Below, piece by piece: positions 29,335-38,370 of a stretch of DNA of 64,000 nt (its first letter is position 1; every line of letters begins with the position of its first letter). The stretch covers positions 57,407 through 121,406 of the forward strand of contig JAGVMP010000004.1 in assembly GCA_020053735.1 (NCBI GenBank), given 5' to 3'. The translations under genes were made by a program, and so were the position numbers. The DNA comes from Pseudomonadota bacterium. Lineage in GTDB: Bacteria > Pseudomonadota > Gammaproteobacteria > Burkholderiales > Methylophilaceae. The notes beneath the pieces are model-generated. The model saw only the letters and a list, made by a program, of their open reading frames with translations, ran no database searches and was not told the DNA's origin.

Positions 29335-29466
29335 AAAGCTGGTTAATCACGTGTGAAAAACAGATGCCCTGCAAGCCTCATGGATATTGGCTTTCACGCA
29401 TGAATAACCAGCTTTAGCTGGTATATTCTGCGGGGACAACCCTTGCGGTTGCAGGGCATCTGTTTT
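29335..29466. repeat. Interlocked inverted repeats containing the 39-nt element core
   Basis: Between convergent genes lie two overlapping inverted repeats in the order a-b-a'-b'. The b arms are a perfect 18-bp pair (AAAACAGATGCCCTGCAA at 29357-29374; complement at 29449-29466). The a arms (29335-29358 and 29392-29415) match at 21 of 24 positions. The b arm leads into the element core ATGGATATTGG at 29380-29390. The a' arm can also pair locally as ACCAGC-TTTA-GCTGGT. The pairs cannot all form at once except as a pseudoknot. Confidence 0.7.
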
Positions 29467-29499
29467 AATGATTTAAAATCTAATGATTTTAAATATCGA

Positions 29500-30102
29500 T
29501 TAAGCTTTTAAGCTTGCTACATCATCCAGCACCACGGCAAATAAATCGCGAATCGCAGCCAAAGCGGCTTCGTGCATCGTTTCTGCATCAACTACTTTGC
29601 CATTTGCACCCACCAAACTACGCGTTGCGCAAGCACTGGCAATCACTGTTGGTTTAAAGCCCAAGTTAAACGCACCACGTGCAGTGGAGTTAATGCACAT
29701 ATGCGTCATAAAGCCCGCCAATACGAGGTTTTCAATACCTAAAGCTTTTAATTGCATCTCAAGCGGCGTGGCGATGAACGAGTTTGGGTAATTTTTGGTG
29801 ATCACATTTTCGCCATTTTTTGGAGCAACTTCTGCTGAAATCTGGCCAATCTCTGCTGTTACATCATACGGCGTACCCACCCCTGCATCATGCTGAATAT
29901 GAATAATTGGCACTTTTAAATCGCGTGCCATGGTCAATAATTTTTGTGCTTCCTTAATGGCAGGCTCCACATTAGTGAGCTGCATGATGCCGTGCCGATA
30001 GGTATTCTGGCAATCCACCATAATCAAGGCAGAGTCTTTCAAACTCGCTGGGCTGTAACCTAGGCCAGTAATGTCGCGTAAAGTTTGTGATGCAGTGCTC
30101 AT
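29500..30102 (-). CDS. Cysteine hydrolase, isochorismatase family
   Basis: A 200-aa member of the isochorismatase-like hydrolases. The catalytic Asp-Lys-Cys triad can be placed: Asp in ALIMVDCQNTY, Lys in VITKNYPNSF, and Cys in AGFMTHMCINSTARGAF, followed by the expected small-residue stretch. Substrates of this family range from isochorismate to nicotinamide and N-carbamoyl compounds; nothing in the neighbourhood points to one. It is divergent from sucC, with 107 nt between the start codons. Confidence 0.88.
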   Translation of the reverse strand: MSTASQTLRDITGLGYSPASLKDSALIMVDCQNTYRHGIMQLTNVEPAIKEAQKLLTMARDLKVPIIHIQHDAGVGTPYDVTAEIGQISAEVAPKNGENVITKNYPNSFIATPLEMQLKALGIENLVLAGFMTHMCINSTARGAFNLGFKPTVIASACATRSLVGANGKVVDAETMHEAALAAIRDLFAVVLDDVASLKA

Positions 30103-30209
30103 CTTGCGTCCTTTATTGTTGGTTTTGCTAGCTTCAATAGCGCTTTTGCGCGAAAATATCGGAAGTTAAATATAATTTAAATAAAACAAATCCTAAATCC
30201 CACTCTAAA

Positions 30210-31394
30210 ATGAATTTACACGAATATCAAGCCAAAAATTTATTAAAACAGTACGGCCTACCAACCCCTATTGGCGCGGTTGCTGGCGATGCTGCTGGCG
30301 CAGTGACTGCCGCAAAAAGTATCAATAGCGAACAATATGGCGGTCAATACCGCGGTCAATATGTAGTCAAAGCGCAAATTCACGCAGGCGGGCGCGGCAA
30401 AGCGGGTGGTGTTAAGTTGTTAGACTCACTTACTGAAGTTGAAGCCTACGCAAAAAAACTATTAGGCAACCCTTTAGTCACCTACCAAAATGCCCCAGAC
30501 GGTCAACTGGTGAACCAAGTGCTGGTAGAAGAAACGCTGCCGATTGCACATGAGCTGTATTTATCGATGCTAGTGGACAGGACGCATGAGCGCTTGGTGG
30601 TGGTGGCTTCCAGCGCAGGTGGTATGGATATTGAAGAGATTGCGGCCCATCATCCTGAACAAATTCTGCAAGAAGTGTGCGACCCGTTGAATGGTTTGGT
30701 GGGTTATCAAGCACGCAATTTGGCGTTTGCGCTAAATTTAAGCGGTGAGCAAATTGCTGCGTTTACTAAGTTACTTAAAGGTTTGTACAAACTGTTTAAA
30801 GAAAACGATTTAAGCTTGCTGGAAATCAATCCGTTGATTGTAACAACGGATGGCAAATTAGTCGCACTGGATTGCAAAATGAGTGTGGATGACAACGCGC
30901 TTTACAGGCATAAAGATTTGAGCGAGCTACGTGATTTAAGCCAAGAAGACGCTAAAGAAGCAGCAGCACATGCAGCTGGCATCAATTACATTGCGCTTAA
31001 CGGCAATATTGGTTGCATGGTCAATGGCGCGGGTTTGGCGATGGCGACTATGGATTTGATTAAGCTGCATGGCGGCGCGCCTGCTAATTTCTTAGACGTG
31101 GGCGGCGGCGCCACAGCCAAAACCGTGACCAAGGCATTTAAAATTATTTTGGCTGATAGCAATGTAAAAGCCATACTGGTCAATATTTTTGGCGGCATTA
31201 TGCGCTGCGATATTATTGCCGAAGGCATTATTACCGCGGTGAAAGAAGTCGGTATGCTTATCCCTGTCATCGTGCGTTTAGAAGGTACCAATGTGGATTT
31301 AGGTAAACAAATGCTGCGCGAAAGCGGATTGAATATTATCTCGGCAGAAAACTTAACCGATGTGGCCAAGCAAGCAGTGAAGGCAACACAGTAA
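30210..31394 (+). CDS. sucC: Succinate-CoA ligase (ADP-forming) subunit beta
   Basis: SucC forms the nucleotide-binding half of succinyl-CoA synthetase in the TCA cycle. The ATP-grasp domain starts [20 protein letters not shown] and includes [17 protein letters not shown]; the C-terminal CoA-ligase-like domain has [17 protein letters not shown] short 12-nt tandem repeat (30339-30362) adds a GGQYRGQY stretch in the first domain, which makes the protein slightly longer than usual (394 aa). The related malate thiokinase (MtkA) is possible in methylotrophs, but no serine-cycle genes are adjacent. The stop overlaps the sucD start (TAATG). Confidence 0.93.
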   Translation: MNLHEYQAKNLLKQYGLPTPIGAVAGDAAGAVTAAKSINSEQYGGQYRGQYVVKAQIHAGGRGKAGGVKLLDSLTEVEAYAKKLLGNPLVTYQNAPDGQLVNQVLVEETLPIAHELYLSMLVDRTHERLVVVASSAGGMDIEEIAAHHPEQILQEVCDPLNGLVGYQARNLAFALNLSGEQIAAFTKLLKGLYKLFKENDLSLLEINPLIVTTDGKLVALDCKMSVDDNALYRHKDLSELRDLSQEDAKEAAAHAAGINYIALNGNIGCMVNGAGLAMATMDLIKLHGGAPANFLDVGGGATAKTVTKAFKIILADSNVKAILVNIFGGIMRCDIIAEGIITAVKEVGMLIPVIVRLEGTNVDLGKQMLRESGLNIISAENLTDVAKQAVKATQ

Positions 31395-32281
31395 TGGCTA
31401 TTTTAGTAGATAAAAACACCCGTGTTATCTGCCAAGGCTTTACTGGCAAACAAGGCACTTTTCACAGCGAGCAAGCGCTGGCTTATGGCACAAAAATGGT
31501 GGGTGGCGTGACACCTGGCAAAGGTGGCCAGCAACATTTAAAGCTGCCTGTATTCAACACCGTGCGCGATGCGGTGCGCGACACCAAAGCCAACGCCAGC
31601 GTGATTTATGTACCACCCGCTTATGCGGCAGATTCTATTTTAGAAGCAGCCGATGCGGGCATTGCGCTAATCGTATGTATTACTGAAGGCATTCCTGTGT
31701 TGGATATGCTCAACGTAAAAGCCGCGATTAAAGCCAATGGTGTTAAGCTCATCGGCCCCAATTGCCCTGGCATTATCACGCCAGATGAATGCAAAATTGG
31801 CATTATGCCAGGCAGCATTCATTTGCGCGGCAAAGTCGGTGTCGTGTCGCGTTCGGGCACACTCACTTATGAAGCTGTGCATCAAACGACTGCGCTGGGG
31901 TTAGGTCAAACCACTTGTGTGGGTATTGGTGGCGATCCAATTAAAGGGTTGAATTTTATTGAATGCCTCAGCTTATTTGAGGCAGACCCTGAAACTGAAG
32001 CCATTATCATGGTGGGCGAAATCGGTGGTAGCGATGAGGAAGCCGCGGCGGATTATATTAAACATCATGTCACTAAACCGGTGGCTGCTTATATTGCTGG
32101 CCTCACTGCGCCAGCAGGCAAACGCATGGGGCATGCAGGCGCGATTATCTCTGGCGGGTCTGGGCGTGCTGAAGATAAAATTAAAGCTCTTGAACTTGCT
32201 GGTTGTGTAGTGGCTAACTCACCCGCCGGCTTGGGCGAGGCAGTGTTGCAAGCCATTCAATTAAAAGGCCGTTCAAAGTAA
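31394..32281 (+). CDS. sucD: Succinate-CoA ligase subunit alpha
   Basis: SucD binds CoA and carries the active-site phosphohistidine, found here in [18 protein letters not shown]. The N-terminal Rossmann domain ([19 protein letters not shown]) and the [11 protein letters not shown] block are intact; 295 aa is the usual length. It is translationally coupled to sucC by a TAATG overlap. An ankyrin-repeat gene follows after 28 nt and may be in the same transcript. Confidence 0.95.
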   Translation: MAILVDKNTRVICQGFTGKQGTFHSEQALAYGTKMVGGVTPGKGGQQHLKLPVFNTVRDAVRDTKANASVIYVPPAYAADSILEAADAGIALIVCITEGIPVLDMLNVKAAIKANGVKLIGPNCPGIITPDECKIGIMPGSIHLRGKVGVVSRSGTLTYEAVHQTTALGLGQTTCVGIGGDPIKGLNFIECLSLFEADPETEAIIMVGEIGGSDEEAAADYIKHHVTKPVAAYIAGLTAPAGKRMGHAGAIISGGSGRAEDKIKALELAGCVVANSPAGLGEAVLQAIQLKGRSK

Positions 32282-32309
32282 ACAACATTATCAAAATAAA
32301 GGGTTGTCA

Positions 32310-33257
32310 TTGAAAAAACAGTTAGTTTTATTTTTGTTATTGGCTACACACTTTTTTGCTCCACAAGTAGGCTTTGCGGCAGATGTTGCTTACCTGCTCA
32401 CCGCAGCATCCAAAGGTGATGTGCCGACGGTAAAAGCCATATTGGAAAGTGGCGGGAATGTAGAAGCCAAAGATGAAAATGGCATTACTGCGCTGATGTA
32501 CGCAGCACGTAAAAATCGTGCGGATGTAGCCAGCTTACTCATCAGCAAAGGCGCGCAAGTCAATGCTAAAGATAACGGCGGCTGGACACCGATTATGTTT
32601 GCCACCAAGAAAAATCATATTGAAACGGTAAAAGTGTTGCTAGAAAAAGGCGCTGACCCAAAAATCCGCGATGAAAGTGGTTGGAGCGCGTTTGGCATGG
32701 CGTCGACTTCTGGTTTCAGCGAAATCGTCAATCTCATGATTAAGCATGGCGTAGATGCCAATGCCAAAAGTGACGATGGCAAAACAGCGCTGATGTACGC
32801 GGCCAAAAGTGGTGATGTGCCCACGATTACAGCGCTGATGGCGCAAGGCGCACAAGCCAACGCGCACGATAGACAGGGCGCCACAGCATTGATTTATGCA
32901 GCGCGTGAAGGGCATACCCCTGCAGTGGCCTACATGCTAAGCCGTGGTTCCAAGGTGGATGAACAAGATCAATCGCGCTGGACTGCGCTGACATGGGCGG
33001 TGAAAAAATCGCAAGTGGAAGTGGCAAAAACGCTACTGGCAAACAAAGCGGATGTTGACCATGAAGACTCTGAAGGTACACCGTTGCTGCAGGTAGCAGT
33101 GGATACTGGCTCGCAAGAGATGGTGAAATTGTTACTGGAATACAAGGCGGATGTGAAAGCGCGTGACAAATACGGCCTCACCGCTTATGTCTACGCGCTT
33201 AAGAAAGGCGAGCCAGAAATCGTTAAGATGATTAAAGACGCTGGTGGCAAGTATTAA
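32310..33257 (+). CDS. Secreted ankyrin-repeat protein
   Basis: A protein of about 315 aa with a Sec signal (KKQLVLFLLLATHFFAPQVGFAAD) and eight or so consecutive ankyrin repeats filling the rest, each about 33 residues (for example NGITALMYAARKNRADVASLLISKGAQVNAKD). The track begins at TTG 32304; the TTG at 32310 is better placed relative to the AAAGGG Shine-Dalgarno and gives the clean MKKQ start. It would be a periplasmic interaction scaffold. It is the second secreted ankyrin protein in the window and lies directly behind sucCD. Its stop codon is part of an inverted repeat. Confidence 0.88.
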   Translation: MKKQLVLFLLLATHFFAPQVGFAADVAYLLTAASKGDVPTVKAILESGGNVEAKDENGITALMYAARKNRADVASLLISKGAQVNAKDNGGWTPIMFATKKNHIETVKVLLEKGADPKIRDESGWSAFGMASTSGFSEIVNLMIKHGVDANAKSDDGKTALMYAAKSGDVPTITALMAQGAQANAHDRQGATALIYAAREGHTPAVAYMLSRGSKVDEQDQSRWTALTWAVKKSQVEVAKTLLANKADVDHEDSEGTPLLQVAVDTGSQEMVKLLLEYKADVKARDKYGLTAYVYALKKGEPEIVKMIKDAGGKY

Positions 33258-33374
33258 ATCCTCTTATAAATCAATGCCTACCTCCGTTATTCTGGCTATG
33301 TCGCCTTCGCTTCGCCGTAGTAGTTGTACTGTCTTCAGCTCGCCTTCTTGTCAAAACTGATTTATAAAAGGATT
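33257..33374. repeat. Stop-anchored inverted repeat, copy II (different core)
   Basis: A 118-nt element begins on the last base of the ankyrin gene stop codon. Outer arms AATCCTCTTATAAATCA and TGATTTATAAAAGGATT pair at 16 of 17 positions. The inner sequence (CGCCTTCGCTTCGCC, then GTCTTCAGCTCGCC) is unlike copies I and III and self-pairs poorly. It occupies most of the 160-nt gap before nadE. Confidence 0.7.
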
Positions 33375-33417
33375 AAGCCAACATCCTCATGAAAATCGCC
33401 ACTTTACAATTTACGCT

Positions 33418-35025
33418 ATGAAAATAGCTATCGGTCAAATCAATGCCATGGTTGGCGACATCGCTGGCAATGCCAACAAAATACTAGACTTTGCTAACCG
33501 TGCACAACAAGCTGGCGCCAGCCTGATAGTAACGCCAGAACTCGCTTTGTGTGGTTACCCCCCAGAGGATTTATTGTTTCGTGATGACTTTAAACAGGCC
33601 TGCAAACAAGCACTGAAGCGGCTTGCAGAGCAGGTAAAAAATATCTCCCTATTAGTTGGCCACCCGCATGTTGAAAATGGCCATTTATACAATGCAGCTT
33701 CGCTCATCGAAAATGGCAAAATCCAAGCTACTTATCACAAACAATGCCTGCCTAATTACAGCGTGTTTGATGAAGAGCGTTATTTTGAAGCGGGTGATAC
33801 ACCGTTAGTATTTAATCACCAAGGCGCGCAATTTGGCGTCATAATATGCGCGGATGGCTGGGAGTCTTGGCCTGCGATGAAAGCCAAACAAGCAGGTGCA
33901 GAATTTTTGCTCTCGCTTAACGCCTCGCCTTACCATATGGACAAACTAGAGACGCGCTACGAGGTGATTGCCGAGCGCGCAAGAGAAACAGGCTTGCCCA
34001 TTATTTACGCTAATTTAGTCGGCGGCCAAGATGAGCTAGTGTTTGATGGCGCCTCATTCGTGTTAGATGGCACTGGTAAGCTGACGCAGCAACTACCTAG
34101 CTTTGTAGAGTCCTTAAGTTACGTTGATATCCTCAATCATCAGCCAGTTAAAGCTGCAATACCACCCACACTTAGCCTTGAAGCCTCCGTCTACCTTGCG
34201 CTTAAGCTGGGCTTAGCAGATTATGTCAATAAAAATGGTTTTCCTAGTATTGTATTAGGCTTATCTGGTGGCATCGATTCTGCACTTACATTAGCGATAG
34301 CAGTAGATGCGCTTGGCGCTTCAAGAGTGAAAGTGGTGTTGATGTCATCCGAGTTTACCGCCAGCATGAGTGTAGGTGATGCCGTAGAAATGGCGAATTT
34401 GGTCGGCGTTCAATACAGCCAATTGCCCATTAAAGATTTATTTGAGCTTTTTCGTAAGACTTTGGCGCCTGAGTTTGGTGATTTGCCTTTTGACACCGCA
34501 GAGGAAAATTTGCAAGCGCGTATCCGCGGCATGTTGCTGATGGCGCTCAGCAATAAATTTGGCAGTATTGTGCTGACGACTGGCAATAAATCAGAAATGG
34601 CGGTGGGCTACAGCACACTGTATGGCGACATGGCGGGCGGGTTCTCGTTATTGAAAGACGTGCCTAAAACGCTGGTGTACAAACTGGCTGAATATCGCAA
34701 TAGTCTTTCCAAAGTGATTCCAGAACGCATTATCACGCGTGCGCCCAGCGCCGAACTGCACGCCAACCAAACCGACCAAGATAGCCTACCATCTTACGAA
34801 ATTTTAGACGCCATTATGCAAGCGTATGTGGAAGAAGATTTAAGCCGCAGCGCCATTGTTAAACTTGGATTTTCTGAAAAAGATGTCAACCGCGTTACAA
34901 ATTTAATAGACCGCAACGAATATAAGCGCCGCCAAGCGCCAGTTGGGGTTAGAATTACGCAAAGAGGATTTGGTAAAGATAGGCGTTATCCGATAACATG
35001 TAAATTAAAATTTAATAATCAGTAA
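33418..35025 (+). CDS. nadE: Glutamine-dependent NAD+ synthetase
   Basis: NadE amidates deamido-NAD to NAD. The 535-aa chain has an N-terminal nitrilase-type glutaminase domain (Glu in TPELALCGYPPEDLLF, catalytic Cys in GVIICADGWES) that supplies ammonia, and a C-terminal synthetase domain with the ATP-pyrophosphatase loop LGLSGGIDSALTLAIA and the TTGNKSEMAVGY block. Both halves are complete, so the protein uses glutamine rather than free ammonia. A P-II gene follows after 77 nt. Confidence 0.96.
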   Translation: MKIAIGQINAMVGDIAGNANKILDFANRAQQAGASLIVTPELALCGYPPEDLLFRDDFKQACKQALKRLAEQVKNISLLVGHPHVENGHLYNAASLIENGKIQATYHKQCLPNYSVFDEERYFEAGDTPLVFNHQGAQFGVIICADGWESWPAMKAKQAGAEFLLSLNASPYHMDKLETRYEVIAERARETGLPIIYANLVGGQDELVFDGASFVLDGTGKLTQQLPSFVESLSYVDILNHQPVKAAIPPTLSLEASVYLALKLGLADYVNKNGFPSIVLGLSGGIDSALTLAIAVDALGASRVKVVLMSSEFTASMSVGDAVEMANLVGVQYSQLPIKDLFELFRKTLAPEFGDLPFDTAEENLQARIRGMLLMALSNKFGSIVLTTGNKSEMAVGYSTLYGDMAGGFSLLKDVPKTLVYKLAEYRNSLSKVIPERIITRAPSAELHANQTDQDSLPSYEILDAIMQAYVEEDLSRSAIVKLGFSEKDVNRVTNLIDRNEYKRRQAPVGVRITQRGFGKDRRYPITCKLKFNNQ

Positions 35026-35040
35026 AATTTGATTAGTGCA

Positions 35041-35057
35041 CTGGTATAAAAATTGAA
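35041..35057 (+). promoter_or_regulatory. Weak sigma54-like promoter candidate upstream of the P-II gene
   Basis: CTGGTATAAAAATTGAA aligns with the -24/-12 consensus YTGGCACGRNNNTTGCW in its YTGG, TTG and spacing, but lacks the final GC and the CAC. It lies about 45 nt before the ATG. A sigma70 promoter in the AT-rich stretch (TATTAAAAT) is an equally good alternative. Confidence 0.25.
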
Positions 35058-35093
35058 GTAGAAAATTTAGTATTAAAATTTAGGCGAAATTAG

Positions 35094-35441
<348 letters not shown>

Positions 35442-35553
35442 TAATTACTGTTAATTTTTGTGGTTGGCGATGTTCTATGCTCGCCCCACCGAATGTAATG
35501 CCCGCTATCAGTCGCGCTAATTATAACAATTTAGAGACCAGTAAAGGCACATC

Positions 35554-35904
35554 GTGCCAACCATCCTCAAAACCATCATCCTACTCACTATTTCAAACGT
35601 CTTTATGACGTTTGCTTGGTATGCGCACCTTAAAAACCTGAACAACAAGCCTTGGATTATTGCTGCGCTGGTAAGTTGGGGTATCGCATTATTGGAATAT
35701 TTGTTTCAAGTACCAGCTAACCGCATGGGGTTTACCGTGTTGTCACTTGGGCAACTTAAAATGCTGCAAGAAGTGATTACGCTGAGCGTGTTTGTGCCAT
35801 TTGCAGTGTTTTATATGCACCAACCGTTAAAGCTAGATTTTTTATGGGCAGGCTTGTGTTTGCTGGGTGCAGTTTATTTTATATTTCGCTCGACTCCTAC
35901 TTAA
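35554..35904 (+). CDS. DMT-like membrane protein (DUF486)
   Basis: A 116-aa protein with four hydrophobic helices and the FMTFAWYAHLKNL and GIALLEYLFQVPANRMG blocks of the DUF486 family, a small relative of the drug/metabolite transporters. Function is unknown. The start is GTG, preceded by AAAGG 6 nt upstream. It stands alone between the P-II gene and a small secreted protein gene; the 112-nt gap upstream holds no clear promoter. Confidence 0.85.
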   Translation: MPTILKTIILLTISNVFMTFAWYAHLKNLNNKPWIIAALVSWGIALLEYLFQVPANRMGFTVLSLGQLKMLQEVITLSVFVPFAVFYMHQPLKLDFLWAGLCLLGAVYFIFRSTPT

Positions 35905-36031
35905 TATAACCATTAGCTATATTAATACAACTTAATATATTTTATTTAAAAAATATTACATATAACTTGGTTGCTTATGCAATAATTCGCTTTCAAAAAT
36001 TCCCCTGAATTATTTATTTTGGAGCACAAGA

Positions 36032-36310
36032 TTGAAAGCCCCCGCATTCGCCATTTTATTCACCAGCCTATTTGCAAGCCAAGCCTTTGCCGAGTGCAAA
36101 AGCGTGATGGGTACTTGTGTTACACAGGATATGGTCAACTCCGCACCGCATATGCGCTCAGAGTATGTAGATAAAACCAAAACATCCAAAGCAGCGCCAC
36201 AAGCAAACAAGCCTGCTGCTGCAAACGCAGTATCAAACAACAAAAACATTACAAAAAAAACCAATAGCACAGGTGTATTTAGCACCATGCAAAATACTAC
36301 TGCTAAATAA
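36032..36310 (+). CDS. Small secreted protein of unknown function
   Basis: A 92-aa product starting with TTG behind TTTGGAG (8 nt spacing). It has a clear signal peptide (cleavage after AFA, about residue 20), then a short Cys pair segment (ECKSVMGTCV) and a low-complexity Ala/Lys/Asn-rich tail (KAAPQANKPAAANAVSNNKN) likely to be disordered. I recognise no family. A strong terminator follows 13 nt downstream, which supports it as a real transcribed gene. Confidence 0.65.
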   Translation: MKAPAFAILFTSLFASQAFAECKSVMGTCVTQDMVNSAPHMRSEYVDKTKTSKAAPQANKPAAANAVSNNKNITKKTNSTGVFSTMQNTTAK

Positions 36311-36322
36311 GTCATCATCAAT

Positions 36323-36353
36323 AAAAAAGCGCTGATGATTCAGCGCTTTTTTT
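36323..36353. terminator. Bidirectional rho-independent terminator
   Basis: AAAAAAGCGCTGA-TGAT-TCAGCGCTTTTTTT is symmetric with A and T runs on both sides. It can end both the plus-strand small gene and the minus-strand kdsB operon. Confidence 0.9.
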
Positions 36354-36391
36354 GTTGGGTATCTGTTCTAAGGCTATGCGAGACAGTATAC

Positions 36392-36412
36392 ACAAGGCTT
36401 GCAGGGCATTAT
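36392..36412 (-). repeat. Degenerate partial copy of the 39-nt element
   Basis: On the minus strand ATGCCCTGCAAGCC matches the first 14 positions of the element, but the core is changed to TTGTGTATACTG. It lies between the bidirectional terminator and the kdsB stop. Confidence 0.4.
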
Positions 36413-36425
36413 TGTTTGCAATGGC

Positions 36426-37166
36426 TTAAAACAGGCTGCGCACATAATCTAAATCTGCCTGTGTATCCACTCCGCTTTCTGGCGCATTTGCAGTCACTGT
36501 CACACCAATTTTATAGCCATGATGCAATACTCTTAACTGTTCTAGGCTTTCAATTTTCTCTAATTCTGTCACAGTCAGCTCGGCATATTTTTTAAGAAAA
36601 CCAACTCGATAGGCATAAATGCCAATATGGCGATGCGCTTGAATATTATTTTTATACACTTCATCACGCGGGTATGGAATTGGCGAACGGCTGAAATACA
36701 GCGCGTTACCGTTGGCATCCATCACCACTTTGACAATATTAGGGTTAAGTAGCACAGCTTCATCATGGATAGCGTGACAAGCGGTGGCCATCACTGCATC
36801 TAGACTGTTCGCCAAATGCGTAGCCACTTCTTGAATTAATTGTGGGTCTATCAGCGGCTCATCGCCCTGTACATTAACAACAATTTCGTCGTCAGCCCAA
36901 TTTAATTGCTGAGCAACTTCAGCGATTCTATCCGTACCTGAAATATGCGTGACACGCGTCATCACTGCTTTGAAATTGTGTGCTGCCGCGACTTGCATAA
37001 TTTTTTCGAAATCCGTTGCAATCACAATTTCACTTGCGCCACTCTTCTCTGCCTGCTGTGCAACCCTGACTACCATAGGCTTACCAGCAATATCTAATAA
37101 GGGTTTGCCAGGCAACCTAGCGCTGGCATAGCGCGCAGGAATGACGACCTTAAAAGCCATTTGCAA
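36426..37166 (-). CDS. kdsB: 3-deoxy-manno-octulosonate cytidylyltransferase
   Basis: KdsB activates Kdo as CMP-Kdo for lipid A inner core synthesis. The 246-aa product opens with the nucleotide-binding motif VVIPARYASARLPGKPL and contains the conserved VNVQGDEPLIDPQLI and HRHIGIYAYRVGFL blocks. It is the last gene of a minus-strand envelope operon (exbB-exbD-msbA-lpxK-Trm112-kdsB), six nt after the Trm112-like gene. Confidence 0.97.
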   Translation of the reverse strand: MQMAFKVVIPARYASARLPGKPLLDIAGKPMVVRVAQQAEKSGASEIVIATDFEKIMQVAAAHNFKAVMTRVTHISGTDRIAEVAQQLNWADDEIVVNVQGDEPLIDPQLIQEVATHLANSLDAVMATACHAIHDEAVLLNPNIVKVVMDANGNALYFSRSPIPYPRDEVYKNNIQAHRHIGIYAYRVGFLKKYAELTVTELEKIESLEQLRVLHHGYKIGVTVTANAPESGVDTQADLDYVRSLF

Positions 37167-37172
37167 ATCCCG

Positions 37173-37355
37173 TCAATCTATCTTCTCATCAGGGCTCAAT
37201 TTTCTGGCTTCATCTTCTAGCATCACAGGAATGCCATCACGAATGGGATAAGCCAGACGCGCGGATTTAGAAATGAGCTCATTGGCTTTTTTGTCATAAA
37301 TAAGCGGCCCTTTGGTCACAGGACAGACTAAAATTTGCAGTAGTTTTGAATCCAT
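37173..37355 (-). CDS. Trm112/YcaR family small zinc-binding-like protein
   Basis: A 60-aa protein of the YcaR/Trm112 family ([32 protein letters not shown] start), nearly always found between lpxK and kdsB, as here. Its first Cys-containing CPVTKG motif is present, but the second CxxC usual in Trm112 zinc proteins is absent. The role in lipid A synthesis is undefined. Confidence 0.93.
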   Translation of the reverse strand: MDSKLLQILVCPVTKGPLIYDKKANELISKSARLAYPIRDGIPVMLEDEARKLSPDEKID

Positions 37356-37362
37356 AATAATG

Positions 37363-38364
37363 TTACCTCTTAGCTAATTCATTCAAGACTAGTGACATCA
37401 AACCTGTATCAATACTGGCTTGCACTGGTAACACCCAGTAGTGTGCCTGCGCAAACGCTTTACATTTTACCGCATCTTTTTCGGTCATAATGAGTACATC
37501 GCAATCCATTTGGGCTAAATCTTGTGCTGTGTAAGCATAGTGATCGCCAAAACTTGTGCTGGCAAAAGTTAATCCCAACTTATTCAAATGCTCAAAAAAT
37601 CGCGCTGGCTTGCCGATGCCAGCGATGGCTTTAATACTTTTATGCTTAAAATCGGCTGCGCTAGCTTTAATATTATTATCTTGCAGATTATAAAACTGTT
37701 CACCGATTAATTGCATTTCAAACGCTGTCGGAATACTGTATTTATTATTGAAAATCTTGCCATTGCTTACTATCGCGTCCACTGTATTTAAGCGCGTCAG
37801 CGGCTCTCGTAACGGCCCGGCGGGTAAAAGCCGCAGCTTGTCAGTGCGTTGCTCAGGCTGGGTAACAACAATCTCAATATCTCGCCTCAAACTATAGTGC
37901 TGCAAACCATCGTCGCTGATGATGATATTGCAATCTGGATGCGCTTTTAATAGTTCAGTAGCTACGCTTACACGACTCGCTCCTACCCATACCGGGCACA
38001 CACAACGACTCGCAATCAATATGGGCTCATCACCAACCTCGCCAGCATTACTATCAGCATCCACGCTAGTAGGCAGTTTGACGGTGCCGCCATAACCACG
38101 ACTCACAACGCCTGGCTGATAGCCATAGTTTTTAAGTTGTTCTACCAGCCACATCACCACAGGAGTTTTGCCGTTGCCACCCACAGTGATATTACCCACC
38201 ACAACGACTGGCACAGGCAAGCTGTAAGATTTTAAAATACCAAGTTGGTAGGCAGATTTTCTAATATAAATAATGGCTGCGAACAACCAAGAAAGCGGCA
38301 CTAGCACGAGATAATAAAGTGCATTCTTGCGCCGCCAAGCTGCTAGTATTAATTCTGTCAGCAT
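37363..38364 (-). CDS. lpxK: Tetraacyldisaccharide 4'-kinase
   Basis: LpxK phosphorylates the 4' position of the lipid A precursor at the inner membrane. It is a 333-aa P-loop protein with Walker [21 protein letters not shown] and an N-terminal hydrophobic helix ([18 protein letters not shown]). SRGYGG and the [11 protein letters not shown] block are typical. It is encoded seven nt after msbA and eight nt before the Trm112-like gene, so it is co-transcribed. Confidence 0.96.
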   Translation of the reverse strand: MLTELILAAWRRKNALYYLVLVPLSWLFAAIIYIRKSAYQLGILKSYSLPVPVVVVGNITVGGNGKTPVVMWLVEQLKNYGYQPGVVSRGYGGTVKLPTSVDADSNAGEVGDEPILIASRCVCPVWVGASRVSVATELLKAHPDCNIIISDDGLQHYSLRRDIEIVVTQPEQRTDKLRLLPAGPLREPLTRLNTVDAIVSNGKIFNNKYSIPTAFEMQLIGEQFYNLQDNNIKASAADFKHKSIKAIAGIGKPARFFEHLNKLGLTFASTSFGDHYAYTAQDLAQMDCDVLIMTEKDAVKCKAFAQAHYWVLPVQASIDTGLMSLVLNELAKR

Positions 38365-38370
38365 AATAAT

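Noticed and set aside
30624-30634. ATGGATATTGA in sucC as a further element copy
   Set aside because: Only the 11-mer core with a mismatch; flanks do not match and it encodes the conserved GGMDIEE of SucC.
30210-32281. Malate thiokinase (mtkAB) instead of sucCD
   Set aside because: Possible in methylotrophs, but no serine-cycle genes adjoin and the sequence reads as ordinary succinyl-CoA ligase; a phylogeny would settle it.
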